A program made the translations under genes and the position numbers. This document shows positions 1 to 7,087 of a stretch of 64,000 nucleotides of DNA, piece by piece. Position 1 is the first letter of the stretch. Each line of letters starts with the position of its first letter. The notes beneath the pieces were generated by a model, which was given only the letters and a program-made list of their open reading frames with translations, had not been told where the DNA came from and did no database searches. The DNA is from Streptomyces marincola (GTDB lineage Bacteria > Actinomycetota > Actinomycetes > Streptomycetales > Streptomycetaceae): assembly GCF_020410765.1 (NCBI RefSeq), contig NZ_CP084541.1:496001-560000 (forward strand), read 5' to 3'.

Positions 1-141
1 ACCGTAGCCGAGGCGCCGGCGTGCCAGCGCGTCCCCCACCATCTCCGTGGTCACCGGTACCCCGGAGGGCAGCCCCTCCAGAGTCGCCACCAGTGCGGGA
101 CCGTGCGACTCTCCCGCCGTCAGCCAGCGCAGCCTGCTCAA
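1..141 (-). CDS. aroC: Chorismate synthase, N-terminal fragment
   Basis: Last step of the shikimate pathway: 5-enolpyruvylshikimate-3-phosphate to chorismate, using reduced FMN. Only the first 47 residues lie in the window; the rest runs off the left edge. The translated start reads LSRLRWLTAGESHGPAL followed by LARRRLGYG, which is the characteristic AroC N-terminus. The start is a TTG at 139-141, chosen because a GAGGAG ribosome-binding site sits 5 bases upstream and the family begins at this point. It follows aroE by 106 bp on the same strand, consistent with a shikimate operon. It is easy to miss because it lacks an ATG or GTG start. Confidence 0.9.
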   Translation of the reverse strand, partial: MSRLRWLTAGESHGPALVATLEGLPSGVPVTTEMVGDALARRRLGYG

Positions 142-247
142 CGGTGCTCCTCAGTATTCAACGCCTGTGGGACCTTCCTCCGCAGATCCTCCCACGCCCC
201 TGCGACACGACTCCTCGGGGTGGGGCGCGGACCAGGTCGCGCGACGC

Positions 248-1087
248 TCAGCCCGCGCCGAGCGCCTCCTCGCCTGCCGCGCGCATCCGTTCGAGCGGGG
301 CAGGCGCCAGCCCTGTCATGGCCTCGACCTGGAGGACGGCCTGGTGCACCAGCAGGTCGAGGCCGCCGACGACCGCGCCGCCCCCGGCGGCCCAGGCGCC
401 GGCGAGCGCCGTGGGCCACGGCTCGTACAGGACGTCGAACAGCGTTCCGGGCGCCGCGGGCACGGCGCCCGCCAGGGCGTCGGTGGCCCCCGCGGGCGTG
501 GTGGCCACGACCAGCGGCGCCTCCAGTGCCTGCGCCGCGTCCTCCCAGGCACCGATCCGCACGGCCGCGCCCAGCCGGCTCCCCCACTCCCGCATCTCGG
601 CGGCACGCTCCGCGCCGCGCACGTAGGCGGTGATCTCCCCGTCGCAGATCCGGGCGAGCGCGGCGAGCGCGGAGGACGCGGTGGCGCCCGCGCCGAGCAC
701 GGCGGCGCGCTCCACCCGCGTCACGCCGCGCTCCCGCAGGGCCTCGACCATGCCGGGGATGTCGGTGTTGTCCCCGCGCCTGCGTCCTTCCCGGGTGAAC
801 GTGACGGTGTTGACCGCGGAGACGGAGGCCGCGGTCTCGCTGATCTCGTCGAGCAGCGGGAGAACGGCGCGCTTGAGCGGCATCGTGAGGGACAGGCCCG
901 CCCACTCGGGGCCCAGGTCCGCGACGAAACCGGGCAGGGCCCGCTCGTCCACCTCGAACCGCTCGTAGGTCCAGTCGTCGAGGCCGAGGGCGCGGTAGGC
1001 GGCCCGGTGCAGCACCGGGGAGAGCGAGTGGGCGATCGGGGAGCCCAGGACCGCCGCGCGGCGGCCGGAGAAAGGCGCGCCGCTCAC
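248..1087 (-). CDS. aroE: Shikimate dehydrogenase
   Basis: NADP-dependent reduction of 3-dehydroshikimate to shikimate. 279 residues, normal for the family. The substrate-binding N-terminus shows GSPIAHSLSPVLHRAAY, the catalytic-lysine segment SLTMPLKRAVLPLLD and the NTD of GDNTDIPG; a nucleotide-binding VLGAGATASSALAAL lies in the second half. The GTG start overlaps the mltG stop by 4 bp (GTGA), indicating translational coupling. The gene sits between mltG and aroC, as in other Streptomyces. Assignment is firm. Confidence 0.95.
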   Translation of the reverse strand: MSGAPFSGRRAAVLGSPIAHSLSPVLHRAAYRALGLDDWTYERFEVDERALPGFVADLGPEWAGLSLTMPLKRAVLPLLDEISETAASVSAVNTVTFTREGRRRGDNTDIPGMVEALRERGVTRVERAAVLGAGATASSALAALARICDGEITAYVRGAERAAEMREWGSRLGAAVRIGAWEDAAQALEAPLVVATTPAGATDALAGAVPAAPGTLFDVLYEPWPTALAGAWAAGGGAVVGGLDLLVHQAVLQVEAMTGLAPAPLERMRAAGEEALGAG

Positions 1088-2886
1088 TCGCCGCCCTCCT
1101 GCTCCCTGGCCTCCCGCTGCGCGGCGTTGAAGTCCAGCACGTTCTGGAGGTGCTCGTCGTAGTCGTCGGTGAAACGGGTGTCCCCGGGGCGCACGGTGAC
1201 GAAGAACAGCCAGGGGCCGTCCGCCGGGTTGAGCGCCGCCTCGATGGCCGCGTGCCCGGGGTTGGCGATGGGCCCGGGCGGCAGCCCGAACTCCTCATAG
1301 GTGTTGTACGGCGAGTCGATGTCGGTGTCGTCGAGTGAGACGTCCAGCGTGTGGCGCCCCAACGCGTAGTTGACGGTCGAGTCGAACTCCAGGCGGATGT
1401 TCTGTTCGAGGCGGTTGTGGATGACCCGCGAGACCCGGACGAACTCCTCGTCCGACTGCCCCTCCGCCTCGATCAGCGAGGCGATCACCAGCACTTCGCG
1501 CGGCGTCCTGCCGATCGAGGCGGCCTGGCCTTCGAGGTCGGTCTCGGTGAACTCGGCCGTGGCCCGTTGCACCATCTGACGCAGCACTTCCTCGGGCGCC
1601 GTGTCGGTGCCGACGTCGTAGCGGGCGGGGAAGAGGAAGCCCTCGGGGTCGCCCTCGGCCCAGTCGGGCAGGCCGAGATCGGCGGCCTCGGCGGCCTCGG
1701 CCGTGGCGCCCTCGGCCAGGCCCAGGTACTCGTCGATCATGGTGTAGACCTCGGTGGCCCGCCGGCCCTCGGGGATGATCAGGCCGCCGACGGCCTCGCC
1801 GTTGAGCATCATCGCGACGGCCGACTCGGCCGACATCTGCTCCCGCAGCGTGTAGACGCCCGCCTGGAGCGCCTGGCCGCCGGCCGCGTCGACGAACGCG
1901 TCGTGGCTGCGGACCACGCCGGCCTCGCGCAGGATGTTGGCCATCTGGGAGACGGTGGCGCCGTCCGGAATCGTGACCTGCACCTCGCCGGTGCCCTCGC
2001 CCTGGTAGTCGGGCGCCGGGCCGAACCGCTCCTGGTAGAAGTCGTATCCGTAGTACCCGACCCCGCCGACGCCCGCGAGCACGAGCACGGCCGCCACCGC
2101 GCAACCGCGGCCGCCGCGCCGCCTCTTGGCGCTCTTCTGCCGGTCGCCCCGGCGGCCGGAGCCGCGTCCCGAGTCGCCGGCGCGGCCCTCGTCCCCGTCC
2201 TCGTCCTCGCGGCGGAAGAAGTCCAGCTCCCCCTGGTCGGGCCCGGGGTCCCAGCCCGTCTCCGGGTCGGGCTCCGGCTCACGGCGCCGCTCCCCCGGCT
2301 GCCCGCCGACCGCGCCGGGGGCCTGCTGCCGCTCGTGCTCCGGCCGCGGCGCCGCCGGGTGCCCCGGCTGCCCGGCGTACTGCTGGTCCGAGGCGTAGGG
2401 GTGCCCGTCCTGGCCCGGCTGGTGCCCTGCCGTGTCGTACGGCTGCCCCGGGTAGCCCTGGTCCGCGCCGTAGGCGCCCTGGAAGCCCCCGGGGTCCTGC
2501 ACCGGGCCCGGCTGCCCCGCGGTGGCGTACGGATCCTCCCCGTACCCCTGCCCGTAGTGCCCGCCGGCGCTCTCCCATCCGCCCTGCCCCTGGTACGGCT
2601 GCTGCTGGTGGTACTGCTGCCCGTCCCCGTAGTGCGGGTCGTTCGAGGCGTACGGCCCGCCGTCCCCGTACTGCTGCCCCCCGTACTGCTGCCCGTCGTA
2701 TCCCGGTTGCGCATCGTACTGCTGTCCGTGATACTGCTGCTGCGCCCCGTAGTGGTGCTGCCACGAGCCTTGTTGCGCGGGGTGGCCTCCGGCTCCCTCG
2801 TACCCGCCGGACCATCCCTGGTCCGCGTAGCGCGGATCGTCGGGATACCACGGTTCGGAGCCGGGATTCCGGCCATCGTCAGTCAT
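1084..2886 (-). CDS. mltG: Endolytic murein transglycosylase MltG with long disordered N-terminus
   Basis: Membrane-anchored lytic transglycosylase (YceG family) that cleaves nascent glycan strands and so terminates chain elongation. 600 residues from an ATG preceded by AAGGGG; the frame stays open 39 bases further up but without a ribosome-binding site. Residues about 10-185 are Gln/Tyr/Gly/Pro-rich low-complexity sequence with many QQY units. An acidic/basic stretch and a single membrane segment (GCAVAAVLVLAGVGGVGYYG, about 265-285) follow, placing the N-terminus in the cytoplasm. The catalytic domain has IASLIEAEG, whose first Glu (about 473) matches the MltG active-site Glu, then VSRVIHNRL and LFFVTV. 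The gene lies between ruvX and aroE. The unusual part is the length and composition of the cytoplasmic tail. Confidence 0.93.
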   Translation of the reverse strand: MTDDGRNPGSEPWYPDDPRYADQGWSGGYEGAGGHPAQQGSWQHHYGAQQQYHGQQYDAQPGYDGQQYGGQQYGDGGPYASNDPHYGDGQQYHQQQPYQGQGGWESAGGHYGQGYGEDPYATAGQPGPVQDPGGFQGAYGADQGYPGQPYDTAGHQPGQDGHPYASDQQYAGQPGHPAAPRPEHERQQAPGAVGGQPGERRREPEPDPETGWDPGPDQGELDFFRREDEDGDEGRAGDSGRGSGRRGDRQKSAKRRRGGRGCAVAAVLVLAGVGGVGYYGYDFYQERFGPAPDYQGEGTGEVQVTIPDGATVSQMANILREAGVVRSHDAFVDAAGGQALQAGVYTLREQMSAESAVAMMLNGEAVGGLIIPEGRRATEVYTMIDEYLGLAEGATAEAAEAADLGLPDWAEGDPEGFLFPARYDVGTDTAPEEVLRQMVQRATAEFTETDLEGQAASIGRTPREVLVIASLIEAEGQSDEEFVRVSRVIHNRLEQNIRLEFDSTVNYALGRHTLDVSLDDTDIDSPYNTYEEFGLPPGPIANPGHAAIEAALNPADGPWLFFVTVRPGDTRFTDDYDEHLQNVLDFNAAQREAREQEGGE

Positions 2887-2972
2887 CGAACCCCTTGTCA
2901 CGCAAGGTGGCAGCCGATCCCCCACGCGATCCGCGCGGCTGCCCTGTCGCGCGGAACGTTACCGTACCGCGA

Positions 2973-3437
2973 TCAGACAACCACTTCGACGCACTGCCCG
3001 GGCGGCTGCCCCGCGCTGCGCTCCGCGTCCAGCGCGGCCTGGAGGATCACCACCGCTGCGGCCTGATCGATCCTGGACCTGCCCTTCTTGGCCGACACCC
3101 CTGATGCCCGCATGCCGCGCGCGGCGCTGACCGTGCTCATCCGCTCGTCCACCAGCCGCACCGGCACCGGCGCGAGCCGGCGCGCCAGCCGTTCGGCGAA
3201 CGCCCGGACGCGGGCCGCGGCCGGGCCCTCGCCGCCGCTGAGCGACCGCGGGAGCCCGACCAGCACCTCGATCGGCTCGTACTCCTCGGTCAGCGCGGCC
3301 AGTCGGCGCCGCGCCGCCTCGGCGTCGCGCCCCGGCACGGTCTCCACGGGCGTGGCGAGCAGGCCGTCGGGGTCGCAGCTCGCGACCCCGATCCTGGCCT
3401 CGCCGACATCGACGGCCAGCCGCCTGCCACGTCGCAT
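2973..3437 (-). CDS. ruvX: Putative pre-16S rRNA nuclease (RuvX/YqgF)
   Basis: RNase H-fold protein implicated in 16S rRNA 5'-end processing and, in some bacteria, Holliday junction resolution. 154 residues, a typical length. The family signature LAVDVGEARIGVASCD is at the N-terminus, VLVGLPRSLSG in the middle, and RLVDERMSTVSAARGM plus IDQAAAVVILQAALD at the end. The ATG overlaps the alaS stop codon (TGATG), so it is co-translated with alaS. The alaS-ruvX-mltG order is widely conserved in actinobacteria, which supports the call. Confidence 0.93.
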   Translation of the reverse strand: MRRGRRLAVDVGEARIGVASCDPDGLLATPVETVPGRDAEAARRRLAALTEEYEPIEVLVGLPRSLSGGEGPAAARVRAFAERLARRLAPVPVRLVDERMSTVSAARGMRASGVSAKKGRSRIDQAAAVVILQAALDAERSAGQPPGQCVEVVV

Positions 3438-6106
3438 CAGGCGACGTCCGCGACCTGGCGTTCCACGGCGGCGAGCGCCTCGTCGATGGCCGCGGGGTCC
3501 TGCCCGCCGCCCTGCGCCACGTCCGGCTTGCCGCCCCCGCCGCCGCCGAGCGCCTTGGCCGCGGTGCGCACCAGGTCGCCGGCCTTCAGACCGCGTTCGC
3601 GCGCGGCCTCGTTGGTGGCCACGACGGTCAGCGGACGGTCCTTGACCACCGTGAACAGCGCCACGACGGCGGGCCGGTCGCCCTGGATGCGGGCCCGCAC
3701 GTCCAGCACGAGCCGGCGCAGGTCGTCGGGCGTGGTGCCGTCGGGCACGCGCCCGGTGGCCAGCGCCACGCCGCGCACGTCCCGCGCTCCGGCGGCGAGC
3801 GAACCCGCGGCCTGGAGCACCTTCTCCGCGCGGAACCGCTCGATCTCCTTCTCCGCCTCCTTCAGGCGCGCGAGCATGCCGGAGACGCGTTCCGGCAGTT
3901 CCTCCGGCCTGCCCTTGACCAGCTCGGTGAGCTGCGCCACCACGGCGTGCTCGCGGGCCAGGAACCGGTAGGCGTCCGCGCCCACCAGCGCCTCGACCCG
4001 GCGCACGCCCGAGCCGATGGAGGACTCCCCGAGCAGCTTCACCAGGCCGAGTTGGGCGGTGTTGTGCACGTGGGTGCCGCCGCACAGCTCCTTGGAGTAG
4101 TCGCCGATGGTGACGACGCGGACGCGGTCGCCGTACTTCTCGCCGAACTCGGCGATGGCGCCCTGCTTCCTCGCCTCGTCCATCGACATCACCTCGGCGG
4201 TGACGTCGAGTTCGCGCGCGAGCACCTCGTTGATCTTCTGCTCCACGTCCGTGAGCACCGCGCCCGGCACGGCGGCGGGCGAGCCGAAGTCGAAGCGGAA
4301 GCGCCCGGGCGAGTTCTCGGAACCGGCCTGGGCGGCGGTCGGGCCGAGCGCGTCGCGCAGCGCCTGGTGGGTGAGGTGCGTGGCACTGTGCGCGCGGGCG
4401 ATGGCACGGCGGCGCTGCACGTCGATGTGGCAGTACGCGCCGGCGCCCACGGTCGCCTCGCCCACCTGCACCTCGCCCTTGTGCACGATGACGCCGGGCA
4501 CGGGCTGCTGCACGTCCCTGACCTCGATCACGGCACCGGAGTCGAGGCGGATGCGCCCGGTGTCCGCGAGCTGGCCGCCGCCCTCGGCGTAGAACGGGGT
4601 GCGGTCGAGCACCACTTCCACCTCGTCGCCCTCGTGCGCGGCGGGGGCGGCGACCCCGTCGACGAGCAGCCCGACCACGGTGGACTCGCCGTCGGTGCGG
4701 CTGTAGCCGATGAACTCCGAGGGTCCCGCCGCGTCCGCGACCTGGCGGTAGGCGGACAGGTCGGCGTGCCCCTGCTTCTTGGCGCGCGCGTCGGCCTTGG
4801 CCCGTTCGCGCTGCTCCTTCATCAGCCGCCTGAAGCCGCCCTCGTCGACCGAGAGTCCGGCCTCCGCGGCCATCTCAAGCGTCAGGTCGATGGGGAAGCC
4901 CCACGTGTCGTGGAGCAGGAACGCCTTGTCGCCCGGCAGGACGCCGCTGCCCGCGGCGCGGGTCTCGGTGACCGCGAGGTCGAAGATGTTGGTCCCGGCC
5001 TTGAGCGTCTTCAGGAACGCCGCCTCCTCGGCGAGCGCCACCGTCTCGATGCGCCGGCGCTCGGTCAGCAGCTCGGGGTACTGCTCGCCCATCGTGGTCA
5101 GCACGACGTCGACGAGCTCGCGGACCACGGGGCCCTCGGCGCCGAGGAGGCGCATGTTGCGGATCGCCCGGCGCATGATGCGCCGCAGCACGTAACCGCG
5201 GCCCTCGTTGCCCGGTGTGACGCCGTCGCCGATCAGCATGACGGAGGTGCGCATGTGGTCGGCGACCACGCGCAGCGAGACGTCGGTGTCCTCACCGGCC
5301 CCGTACCGCACGCCGGTCAGGTCGCCCGCCTTGTCGATGACGACACGCAGGGTGTCCGTCTCGAACATGTTCTGGACGCCCTGGAGGATCATCGCGAGGC
5401 GTTCCAGGCCGAGGCCGGTGTCGATGTTCTTGGCGGGCAGGTCCCCGAGGATGGGGTAGCCCTCCTTGCCCGCGCCCGGCCCCCGCTCGTACTGCATGAA
5501 GACCAGGTTCCACAGCTCGACGTACCGCTCGTCGTTGACGGCGGGGCCGCCCTCCGCGCCGAACTCGGGGCCGCGGTCGTAGTGGATCTCGGAACAGGGG
5601 CCGCAGGGCCCCGGCACGCCCATGGACCAGAAGTTGGGGCCCATCCCCAGGCGCTGGAGGCGCTCGGCCGGCACGCCGACGACGTCCCGCCAGATGCGCT
5701 CGGCCTCGTCGTCCTCCTCGTAGACGGTGATCCACAGCCGTTCCGGGTCGAGACCGTAGCCGCCGTCGGCGACCGGCGAGGTCATCAGCTCCCAGGCGAG
5801 GGGGATGGCCCGTTCCTTGAAGTAGTCGCCGAAGGAGAAGTTGCCGCACATCTGGAAGAACGTGCCGTGCCTCGTGGTCTTGCCGACCTCCTCGATGTCC
5901 GGCGTCCGCACGCACTTCTGCACGCTGACGGCGCGCGGGTGGGGCGGGGTCGCCTCGCCGAGGAAGTACGGCTTGAACGGCACCATGCCCGCGGGCACGA
6001 GCAGCAGCGTGGGGTCGTCGGCGATCAGCGACGCCGAGGGCACGACCTGGTGCCCGCGCTTCTCGAAGAAGCTCAGCCAGCGGCGGCGGATTTCGGCCGA
6101 CTCCAT
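3437..6106 (-). CDS. alaS: Alanyl-tRNA synthetase
   Basis: Class II aminoacyl-tRNA synthetase charging tRNA-Ala; cytoplasmic. 889 residues, full length. The catalytic core includes RHGTFFQMCGNFSFGDYFK and GPCGPCSEIHYD; the editing domain carries the metal-binding RAHSATHLTH (HxxxH) and CGGTHVHNT; a C-terminal DHHA1-like domain ends in a glycine-rich run and KPDVAQGGG. The ATG overlaps the stop of the upstream small membrane gene (TGATG), and its stop overlaps ruvX, so at least four genes are tightly coupled here. Confidence 0.98.
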   Translation of the reverse strand: MESAEIRRRWLSFFEKRGHQVVPSASLIADDPTLLLVPAGMVPFKPYFLGEATPPHPRAVSVQKCVRTPDIEEVGKTTRHGTFFQMCGNFSFGDYFKERAIPLAWELMTSPVADGGYGLDPERLWITVYEEDDEAERIWRDVVGVPAERLQRLGMGPNFWSMGVPGPCGPCSEIHYDRGPEFGAEGGPAVNDERYVELWNLVFMQYERGPGAGKEGYPILGDLPAKNIDTGLGLERLAMILQGVQNMFETDTLRVVIDKAGDLTGVRYGAGEDTDVSLRVVADHMRTSVMLIGDGVTPGNEGRGYVLRRIMRRAIRNMRLLGAEGPVVRELVDVVLTTMGEQYPELLTERRRIETVALAEEAAFLKTLKAGTNIFDLAVTETRAAGSGVLPGDKAFLLHDTWGFPIDLTLEMAAEAGLSVDEGGFRRLMKEQRERAKADARAKKQGHADLSAYRQVADAAGPSEFIGYSRTDGESTVVGLLVDGVAAPAAHEGDEVEVVLDRTPFYAEGGGQLADTGRIRLDSGAVIEVRDVQQPVPGVIVHKGEVQVGEATVGAGAYCHIDVQRRRAIARAHSATHLTHQALRDALGPTAAQAGSENSPGRFRFDFGSPAAVPGAVLTDVEQKINEVLARELDVTAEVMSMDEARKQGAIAEFGEKYGDRVRVVTIGDYSKELCGGTHVHNTAQLGLVKLLGESSIGSGVRRVEALVGADAYRFLAREHAVVAQLTELVKGRPEELPERVSGMLARLKEAEKEIERFRAEKVLQAAGSLAAGARDVRGVALATGRVPDGTTPDDLRRLVLDVRARIQGDRPAVVALFTVVKDRPLTVVATNEAARERGLKAGDLVRTAAKALGGGGGGKPDVAQGGGQDPAAIDEALAAVERQVADVA

Positions 6107-6441
6107 CAGTGGTCCTCTTTTCCGGTCGTTCCGGTCGTTCCGGTGGTCTCAGGGGCCGGGAAGGTCCCGGCCCCGTGCGCGGGTGGGGGGAGGAGCGCCG
6201 CGCGGGGCGCGGGGCCGCGGCCGATGCCGAGCGCGTCGTTCAGCTCGTCCTCGCGCCTGGCCATGCCGGCCCGGACGTCGAGGGCGAATCCGCGGACGCG
6301 GTGGCCCGTCTCGACGGCGCGGCCCGCCGCGCGGACGGCGAGGCTCTCTGGCGCGAGTTCGCGCAGCCGGCGCTGGACCCGGGTGGTGGCCCAGACGCCT
6401 GCTGCGGCGCCGGTGGTGAACCAGAAGGCGCGGCGGAACAT
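6106..6441 (-). CDS. Small conserved actinobacterial membrane-associated protein (DUF6167-like)
   Basis: 111 residues of unknown function. The N-terminus FRRAFWFTTGAAAGVWATTR is a short hydrophobic segment, followed by a basic/amphipathic region (RRLRELAPESLAVRAAGRA and VRGFALDVRAGMARRE) and a proline-rich tail with a TGTTGTTG repeat encoded by tandem CCGGTCGTT-type 9-mers. Genes of this kind sit directly upstream of alaS in Streptomyces, after a DUF948 protein. The ATG at 6439-6441 was chosen over in-frame upstream codons because the preceding gene ends just upstream at 6450. No catalytic motif is visible; the family name rests on context and memory of the family rather than a search. Confidence 0.75.
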   Translation of the reverse strand: MFRRAFWFTTGAAAGVWATTRVQRRLRELAPESLAVRAAGRAVETGHRVRGFALDVRAGMARREDELNDALGIGRGPAPRAALLPPPAHGAGTFPAPETTGTTGTTGKEDH

Positions 6442-6449
6442 GGCCGGGA

Positions 6450-6878
6450 TCAGTCCTTTCGCGGGGAGCGGCGCCTGGGGGCGGGGAACGCGCCGGGTGC
6501 GGCGCGCCCGGGCGCGGCCGGCGGGCGCGGGCCGCCGCGGCGGCGCAGCGCCTGCCGCACGCCGTAGCCGAAGGCCGCCACCTTCACGAGCGGGCCGCCG
6601 AAGGTGGAGGCGACGGTGCCGGAGAGCGCGGACGCGTTCGCGGCGACGTCCTGCACGTCGGAGGCGATGCTCTCCACGCGGTCGAGCTGGGTCTGCGCCG
6701 ACCGCACGGTCCGCGACGCCTCGCCGAGCAGCGGGACGGCGTGCTCGGTGACTCCCGTGACCAGTTCGGTCGCGGCCCTGAGCGCCTGCGCCAGCCGGTA
6801 CAGGGCCACGGCGAGGAACGAGACCAGGATCGCCCAGAAGACGGCCACGAGCAGGCCGGCCACTTCTCCACCGGACAC
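6450..6878 (-). CDS. DUF948-family membrane protein
   Basis: 142 residues. One N-terminal membrane segment (VAGLLVAVFWAILVSFLAVA) is followed by a predicted helical/coiled-coil stretch with regular polar spacing (VTGVTEHAVPLLGEASRTV, AQTQLDRVESIASDVQDV), typical of DUF948 proteins, which resemble the helical regions of chemoreceptors. The C-terminus is Pro/Arg-rich. The GTG start at 6876-6878 directly precedes the membrane helix and has a GAGGGA element about 12 bases upstream; an upstream ATG is in frame but gives an implausible tail. It is the first gene of the alaS operon. Role unknown. Confidence 0.8.
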   Translation of the reverse strand: MSGGEVAGLLVAVFWAILVSFLAVALYRLAQALRAATELVTGVTEHAVPLLGEASRTVRSAQTQLDRVESIASDVQDVAANASALSGTVASTFGGPLVKVAAFGYGVRQALRRRGGPRPPAAPGRAAPGAFPAPRRRSPRKD

Positions 6879-7087
6879 AGGCGCACCGCTTCCCTCGGAT
6901 GGGTTCTTTGGACAGCTGTCGGTCGGCCGCCGTGCGCCCCGGGCGGGCGGCCCTCCCAACGGTACGGCGGCAGGTCCCGACCTTATCGCGCCGCGTGCGC
7001 GCGCTCGTACCGTATTGCGCCCGGCGCCGCCAGGGCCGGGAGGCGCGATTGTACGTTGTGCATACCCACGAGTACGCTGCGTGTCCC

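Noticed and set aside
138..1298. 386-codon minus frame overlapping aroE and aroC
   Set aside because: Wrong frame for both; it has no motif, while AroE and the AroC N-terminus read cleanly in other frames.
3947..6751. 934-codon open frame on the plus strand opposite alaS
   Set aside because: Antisense shadow of a GC-rich gene; the opposite strand encodes an unmistakable AlaS, and this frame shows no domain or ribosome-binding site.
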